This document shows, piece by piece, positions 34,326-38,524 of a DNA stretch of 38,524 nt. The DNA comes from Microcoleus sp. GA_180221_E-2-1-MAG-45_12. GTDB taxonomy: Bacteria > Cyanobacteriota > Cyanobacteriia > Cyanobacteriales > JAAUUE01. Below the pieces are notes generated by a model. The model was not told the origin of the DNA and did not search any database. It worked only from the letters and a program-made list of their open reading frames with translations. Where the stretch lies: contig JAIMKT010000013.1 of the NCBI GenBank assembly GCA_020692245.1, forward strand, positions 24,553 to 63,076. Direction: 5' to 3'. Position 1 is the stretch's first letter. The number at the start of each line of letters is the position of its first letter. The translations under genes and the position numbers were made by a program.

Positions 34326-35624
34326 CTAAGAGCCAAGGAGAAATTCATTAACTACACTCCAATCTCCGGCGATGGTGATGTGGTTGGCAAGATTTCTGGT
34401 AGCAATGGCAGCAATACGATCGCTCAGATAATTAGCATCCCGGGCAATCCCCGAAAATCGAGCCGAACCCCATGTATACAACCAAGGCAGACCCAGAAAA
34501 TATAAACCCGTCACCCCAGTTACACCTCGATCGTGTCCCGGATAACCCTTACCATCAAACACCGGGACTTCAATCCAACTAAAATCTGATTCATAACCCG
34601 TACTCCAGATCACCGTGCCGATATTTGCCTGCTCATAGTTAAGCTCTGGCTGAAATTCTTGGGGCTGCCATTTCGGTTCATAGGGTGGTTCCGTGGGGGC
34701 AGCAATTTGGTTTTTGGCAATAAATGCGTCGATCGCCTTCTTCATATTTTCCGCCACCGCATCCGCCCCATCTAGATTTTGTTTGAGGTCGTCTTGAAAT
34801 TCCAGCTTGCCATCCCGGATATTTTTAAGCCTGCCATGGAGTTGCATTCCCTCTAGGGCAAATTGCCTGAGATCAATCTCTCGTCCGCCATCCCGCCCCG
34901 TGACGTAATGGTTAGTATTTCTTCGAGCCTTTTCTTTTTGGGGATGTTCATCAATGGACAGGTCATAATAACCCATCTGATCCAGCCATTCCACCACATC
35001 TTTCCCTCGGTATTGCCGGGGCGATCGAGGCGCACCACCAACGCAGAGATGTACCTGTTTCCCAGCAAGGTGCAAATCTTCGGCAATTTGACAGCCAGAC
35101 TGCCCTGTTCCCACAATCAGCACCGCTCGATCGGGCAAAGATTCAGGATTTTTGTAGGCTGAGGAGTGAATTTGGAGGAGGCGATCGGGCAATCTTTCCG
35201 CTAGTTTAGGAATTCTGGGAGTATGGTAACAACCCGCCGCCACAACCACTTGATCGGCAGTATATTCCCCAAAATCTGTACTCACTTCAAAAATAGCTTG
35301 ATGGTTTTTACAAATTCTTAAAACAGTAATTCCTTCCTTGAGAGGAGGTGCAAAGAAAGCAGCATAATCTTCGATGTATCTAACAATTTCATCCTTCTGC
35401 ATAAAGCCTTGGGGATCACGCCCCCCATAACCATAGCCCGGTAGTTGACATTGCCAATTGGGAGTAACTAAACAAAAGGAATCCCAACGTTTCGATCGCC
35501 AAGAATGGGCAATTTTATGCTTTTCAAAAATAATATGCTCAATACCCTTTTGCTTGAGGCAGTAGCTCATAGATAGCCCCGATTGACCGCCACCAATAAT
35601 AATTACGGGATAGTGATTTGTCAT
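34326..35624 (-). CDS. Flavin-dependent oxidoreductase, MSMEG_0569 family
   Basis: A 432-residue FAD/NAD(P)-binding monooxygenase-like protein. The FAD site is IIIGGGQSGLSMS at the N-terminus and the NADPH site VLIVGTGQSGCQIAED at ~167-182. HIIFEKHKIAHSWRSKRWDSF and FCLVTPNWQCQLPG match the MSMEG_0569 family (TIGR04046) as I remember it. That family normally sits in a conserved cluster with a Nit1-type nitrilase, a radical-SAM protein and others (the Nit6803 region of Synechocystis). None of those partners is adjacent here. The substrate is unknown. RBS-like AGGAGAG precedes the ATG. Length and both Rossmann motifs are intact, so it is probably functional. Confidence 0.87.
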   Translation of the reverse strand: MTNHYPVIIIGGGQSGLSMSYCLKQKGIEHIIFEKHKIAHSWRSKRWDSFCLVTPNWQCQLPGYGYGGRDPQGFMQKDEIVRYIEDYAAFFAPPLKEGITVLRICKNHQAIFEVSTDFGEYTADQVVVAAGCYHTPRIPKLAERLPDRLLQIHSSAYKNPESLPDRAVLIVGTGQSGCQIAEDLHLAGKQVHLCVGGAPRSPRQYRGKDVVEWLDQMGYYDLSIDEHPQKEKARRNTNHYVTGRDGGREIDLRQFALEGMQLHGRLKNIRDGKLEFQDDLKQNLDGADAVAENMKKAIDAFIAKNQIAAPTEPPYEPKWQPQEFQPELNYEQANIGTVIWSTGYESDFSWIEVPVFDGKGYPGHDRGVTGVTGLYFLGLPWLYTWGSARFSGIARDANYLSDRIAAIATRNLANHITIAGDWSVVNEFLLGS

Positions 35625-35820
35625 AGATTTAATCTCTCCTTTGCTGTCAGAGTAAGGGTTGCTTCTAGGAGGGTTTTGTATCTCTGACTACGGAAAACCT
35701 AAAGCTATTGATAAGGCTAGTCAGGGCGATCGAACCCAGTTTAATTAGGACTTATTTAGGGCAGTTAAGCGCACCTACCCATCGAAATCGACAGGTGTGT
35801 TCAGGTACTATCATTAACTT

Positions 35821-36663
35821 ATGAAAACCGATAGTTTGTTTTATACGATTTTTCAAGAACTACCTTTTGTATTCTTTGCTCTCCTTGGTGTGCCGGAATC
35901 TGCCACCAGTCAATACCAATTCACTTCCCAAGAACTAAAACAATTAGCCCTACGCTTGGATGGGTTATTTTTACCCCTTGAGCCGAATCCAGCCCTGCCC
36001 TTTTATATCGTGGAGGTGCAATTTCAACCAGACCCACAACTCTATGACCGCCTCTTCAGTGAACTCCTCCTCTACATCCGCCAATACAAACCACCCCACC
36101 CTTGGCAACTAGTCGTTATTTATCCCGATCGCCAAATCGAGCGAATAAATACTCTCCATTTCACCGGATTTCTCCAACTCCCCAACATCACCCGCATCTA
36201 CATCAACGAACTCACCCCCTCTGAATCCACCTCTCTATCAGTACAATTACTCAAACTAATCACTGCCCCAGAAGCCACCGCTCCAGATTTAGCCACTCAA
36301 ATAGCTAGACAAGCCAAAGTTGAAATCCTTGATTTAGCTATCAAAAAAAACCTAATCAATTTACTAGAAACTATAATTGTCTATAAATTACCCTACAAAT
36401 CCAGAGAGGAGATTGCCGCCATGTTGAACCTCAGTAACTTAAAAGAAACCAAGTTTTATCAAGAAGTCTTTGCTGAAGGAGAGGCTGAAGGAAAAGCTGA
36501 AGGAAAAGCTGAAGAAAGGGCTGAAGCCAAACAACGAGAAAAGGCTGCAATCCTCAGAATGTCTAACCGGGGATTATCTGTAGCAGAAATTGCAACATTT
36601 CTAGACTTGCCTGAGGCAGAAGTAGAGGCGACGATCACTCAAGCTGCCCAAGAACAAAATTAA
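35821..36663 (+). CDS. DUF2887/Rpn-like PD-(D/E)xK nuclease family protein
   Basis: A 280-residue protein beginning MKTDSLFYTIFQELP, as in the DUF2887 ('putative transposase', Rpn-related) family common in cyanobacteria. The nuclease-like core is R-L-D47-G-L-F, then YIVEVQ at ~64-69 (E then Q in place of ExK) and a helix DRLFSELLLYI. The C-terminal third is a charged helix with a 12-bp repeat, ending in a small helix-turn-helix-like part (MSNRGLSVAEIATFLDL). Rpn proteins promote recombination and act in defence. The catalytic Lys-to-Gln change is frequent in the family. Confidence 0.85.
   Translation: MKTDSLFYTIFQELPFVFFALLGVPESATSQYQFTSQELKQLALRLDGLFLPLEPNPALPFYIVEVQFQPDPQLYDRLFSELLLYIRQYKPPHPWQLVVIYPDRQIERINTLHFTGFLQLPNITRIYINELTPSESTSLSVQLLKLITAPEATAPDLATQIARQAKVEILDLAIKKNLINLLETIIVYKLPYKSREEIAAMLNLSNLKETKFYQEVFAEGEAEGKAEGKAEERAEAKQREKAAILRMSNRGLSVAEIATFLDLPEAEVEATITQAAQEQN
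36472..36519 (+). repeat. In-frame 12-bp tandem repeat in the DUF2887 gene (4 copies)
   Basis: GCTGAAGGAGAG, GCTGAAGGAAAA, GCTGAAGGAAAA, GCTGAAGAAAGG, encoding AEGE-AEGK-AEGK-AEER. The same kind of AEGK/EGKAE run is frequent in this family and probably changes in copy number by slippage. Confidence 0.92.
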
Positions 36664-36696
36664 AGCTAAAGCAAAAATTAATTAGATAAGATATTT

Positions 36697-37560
36697 ATGA
36701 ATAGTTCCACTAATTTATTGGCTCATTTATTAACTAGTAGATATAATTCACTAACTAATGTATTGAGTAATTTACAAACCAAGAAATTATCTTTTATTAT
36801 TATTAAAACTAGCCTATTGATAATTTTTGTCGGCATTATTACTGGCTGTGGTGGAGAATCTCAGAATACAAGTAATTCTAATAATCCGAGTAATAATACA
36901 TCAAGTTCTCCAAATACAACTTCTGCTAGTCCAGCCCCAATTCTTAATTCCCAAAATAATTCTCTTAGCAAATCTGGGTCGATCGCCCCTTCTCCAACTC
37001 AAGGAACTAATCAACAAAATTCGCTACTTAATTCTAGCCCTAATTTGGGACTTGCTGAGGTCAAAATTGACAAGCTAGAAACCTATAATCATCCCAATGG
37101 TCTCTTTTCTCTGGAGGTTCCCACAGGATGGACAAAGCAAAATGTTAACAAGTCTAACGAAATAGTAGCTTCTTGGACGAACCCGGCTCAGAATGCTCAA
37201 ATCCTTGTAGATATTTTTGAAGTGGAAGTGGAAGTTACCCCTACTCAAGCAGAATTAGGAGAGGCTCTCAAGGAACTAGTTACTAATTCTTTTGGGAAAC
37301 AACCTAAATTTACTATATCTAATCCTGAAGCCCAACCCGACGGAACTGTGCGCCTCGAATATTCCTACGAAGTAGTCTTAGAAGGGCAGAGCATAATCAT
37401 TGTCGATAATAGTTTGATCGAACAAATAGGCGATAAAGTTATGGTGTTTTCCATTGCCCTACCCCAAACCCAATTGGCTAAACTCAAAACAAGTATGGAT
37501 AAAATTATTGCTAGTCGGAAAATCAATCCAGAGGTGAAAATAGCGGAAGGAAATAACTAA
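36697..37560 (+). CDS. Lipoprotein with PsbP-like C-terminal domain
   Basis: A 287-residue protein with a signal segment (~32-50) and lipobox ITGC, so C51 is the likely lipidated Cys. A Ser/Asn/Pro-rich linker (~52-118) follows. The C-terminal ~160 residues have the PsbP/DUF1795-like pattern: YNHPNGLFSLEVPTGW, then VDIFEVEVEV, LGEALKELV and a final hydrophobic strand. The N-region of 31 residues is longer than usual; an in-frame TTG at 36763 would shorten it. It is predicted to be membrane-anchored in the periplasm or lumen. The function is unknown; by homology it may assist a membrane complex. It follows the DUF2887 gene by 33 bases. Confidence 0.78.
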   Translation: MNSSTNLLAHLLTSRYNSLTNVLSNLQTKKLSFIIIKTSLLIIFVGIITGCGGESQNTSNSNNPSNNTSSSPNTTSASPAPILNSQNNSLSKSGSIAPSPTQGTNQQNSLLNSSPNLGLAEVKIDKLETYNHPNGLFSLEVPTGWTKQNVNKSNEIVASWTNPAQNAQILVDIFEVEVEVTPTQAELGEALKELVTNSFGKQPKFTISNPEAQPDGTVRLEYSYEVVLEGQSIIIVDNSLIEQIGDKVMVFSIALPQTQLAKLKTSMDKIIASRKINPEVKIAEGNN

Positions 37561-37641
37561 ATGATGGCTAGTGGATCAAAATAAGTTGACAAAACTAAAC
37601 GATATCTGAGACTCAATCCAAGGTGGGAATAACTGTCTCTG

Positions 37642-37650
37642 TGGTACAAT
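37642..37650 (+). promoter_or_regulatory. Possible extended -10 promoter of the right-edge gene
   Basis: TGGTACAAT has TG one base before TACAAT, about 49 bases before the ATG at 37699. A TTGACA at 37586-37591 is too far to be its -35. The promoter is plausible but unproven. Confidence 0.35.
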
Positions 37651-37698
37651 TTCTGTCACTGGAGAACCCTTGCTAATATTCTGTTTATACTTGCTGCC

Positions 37699-38524
37699 AT
37701 GCTAACGCCAGACCAAAGATATTACTCTTACACCCTAGAATCAGAACGGACTGGGATTCACCGTCCCCTGCTGGCTGCTCTCTATGCAGTCCAGAAGCGC
37801 CCTAACCTGCCCGAAGAAGAAACAGGCTTAGGAATTTCTCCGGCAAACCAGATTACCCTCGATCGAGTCAATACCTTTGAGCAGCAGGTCAATTTTGCCG
37901 CCAGCACTCTCCGGGCTTTAATGGCAGATTTGCCCAATCGGGGTTGGGGAGCCAGCGATCTTTGGGATACAGAAAAGGGAATTTATACAGAGAAATTTAT
38001 TCGCCAAGTTGCTATGGGTTACACAGCCCCAGCGACAGATTTGGGAGCAGCCCTCCTAGAGAGTAGTAATCCAGAGCAGTTGTTAGCCGCCTACCAACAA
38101 GCCTATCAAGAAGAACTGAATCCCCCAGAAGTCAAGCCTCCGGTAGCGATCGCCGCCAGTGCAGTGCCTACCAATCTTGCTTACCTAGACCCAGCCCTCC
38201 TGAGCTTGACGGAACGGATTCCTAGTTTTTATCAAGGTTTAGAATACCAAAGGACAGCTATTCTCGAAGCGGTGCGGATCTGGCGACGTTTGGATACGAC
38301 CCAACAGGCGATTACCTCCCTGCTGCCTAACCAAAATCCTAGCCAAGCGATCGATGAAACTGCGCTATTTAGTCAAATGCGGTTGTTTCTGCAACGGGTA
38401 TTGACAGCCTACGGTGGATTTCCCCAAGAGCGGGAAGCCCTGATCCGTCTAACTCAGTTGTGGCGACAGTTACCTAGTCGAGAGCAGGCGATTACCTCTC
38501 TGCAAACCAATACTTCCCCAGAGC
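37699..38524 (+). CDS. Conserved cyanobacterial protein (3' end cut by window edge)
   Basis: An open frame from ATG at 37699 to the window end (275 codons). It starts MLTPDQRYYSYTLESERTGI, followed by HRPLLAALYAVQKRP and ETGLGISPANQITL. This N-terminal block is shared, as I recall, by large cyanobacterial proteins annotated loosely as peptidoglycan-binding or glucosaminidase-like. The ERTGIHRP...LGISPA pattern suggests a lysozyme-like helical domain. No signal peptide is seen. Ala/Gln-rich helices follow from residue ~95. I cannot assign a function. The ATG lies 138 bases after the lipoprotein stop, with a possible promoter between. Confidence 0.75.
   Translation, partial: MLTPDQRYYSYTLESERTGIHRPLLAALYAVQKRPNLPEEETGLGISPANQITLDRVNTFEQQVNFAASTLRALMADLPNRGWGASDLWDTEKGIYTEKFIRQVAMGYTAPATDLGAALLESSNPEQLLAAYQQAYQEELNPPEVKPPVAIAASAVPTNLAYLDPALLSLTERIPSFYQGLEYQRTAILEAVRIWRRLDTTQQAITSLLPNQNPSQAIDETALFSQMRLFLQRVLTAYGGFPQEREALIRLTQLWRQLPSREQAITSLQTNTSPE

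Overview
The window is chromosomal DNA of a cyanobacterium, probably a filamentous one. The evidence is the dense scatter of the HIP1 octamer GCGATCGC and its GCGATCG core, plastocyanin, plant-type [2Fe-2S] ferredoxin, a bilin phytochrome fused to c-di-GMP domains, DUF3119 and several other cyanobacterium-restricted families. I cannot name the genus from sequence alone.

Layout. Positions 1-2190 hold small conserved cyanobacterial genes: a zinc-ribbon protein cut by the left edge, a multi-pass membrane protein, a 79-residue acidic Trp-rich protein and a 70-residue conserved hypothetical. Positions 2381-12300 form an accessory island. It starts with a same-strand defence-type cluster: a PLD-nuclease/SNF2 helicase, a DUF4258/DUF2283 small pair, an Eco57I-class adenine methyltransferase and an ABC/RecF-type ATPase with a possible HEPN-like C-terminus. 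ATGA overlaps join three of its four junctions. The second half of the methyltransferase plus the ATPase is much more AT-rich than the first half. An orphan methyltransferase C-terminus (11478-11660) lies just after the ATPase. Together these suggest that a 'specificity domain + ATPase' cassette replaced the original end of the methyltransferase. Next comes a GxxExxY gene between two ~97-bp hairpin repeats. From 12305 to the right edge the genes look mostly like housekeeping: FtsE-like ATPase, WecB/TagA/CpsF glycosyltransferase, ferredoxin, bacteriophytochrome-GGDEF-EAL, plastocyanin, DUF3119, NagA, SAM hydrolase, a 2OG-Fe dioxygenase, CobN, a DUF433/DUF5615 toxin-antitoxin-like pair, Hsp70-like protein, HisB, a coiled-coil membrane protein, a LON-substrate-binding-domain protein, an amino-acid-permease/histidine-kinase fusion, an MSMEG_0569-type flavoprotein, a DUF2887/Rpn-like nuclease, a lipoprotein and a right-edge partial gene.

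How they work together. The 2381-11660 block reads as one restriction/anti-phage unit: methyltransferase for self-marking, PLD-helicase as translocating nuclease, ATPase as a possible second effector. The GxxExxY unit sits directly against it, as in a defence hotspot. The remaining genes do not form one pathway; most are transcribed alone or in short divergent or convergent pairs. A recurring feature is short tandem repetition with units of 9, 12, 13 or 15 bp, in eight separate places. Six of these are in frame inside genes, which points to frequent slippage in this genome. No rRNA, tRNA, CRISPR array or complete insertion sequence was recognised.
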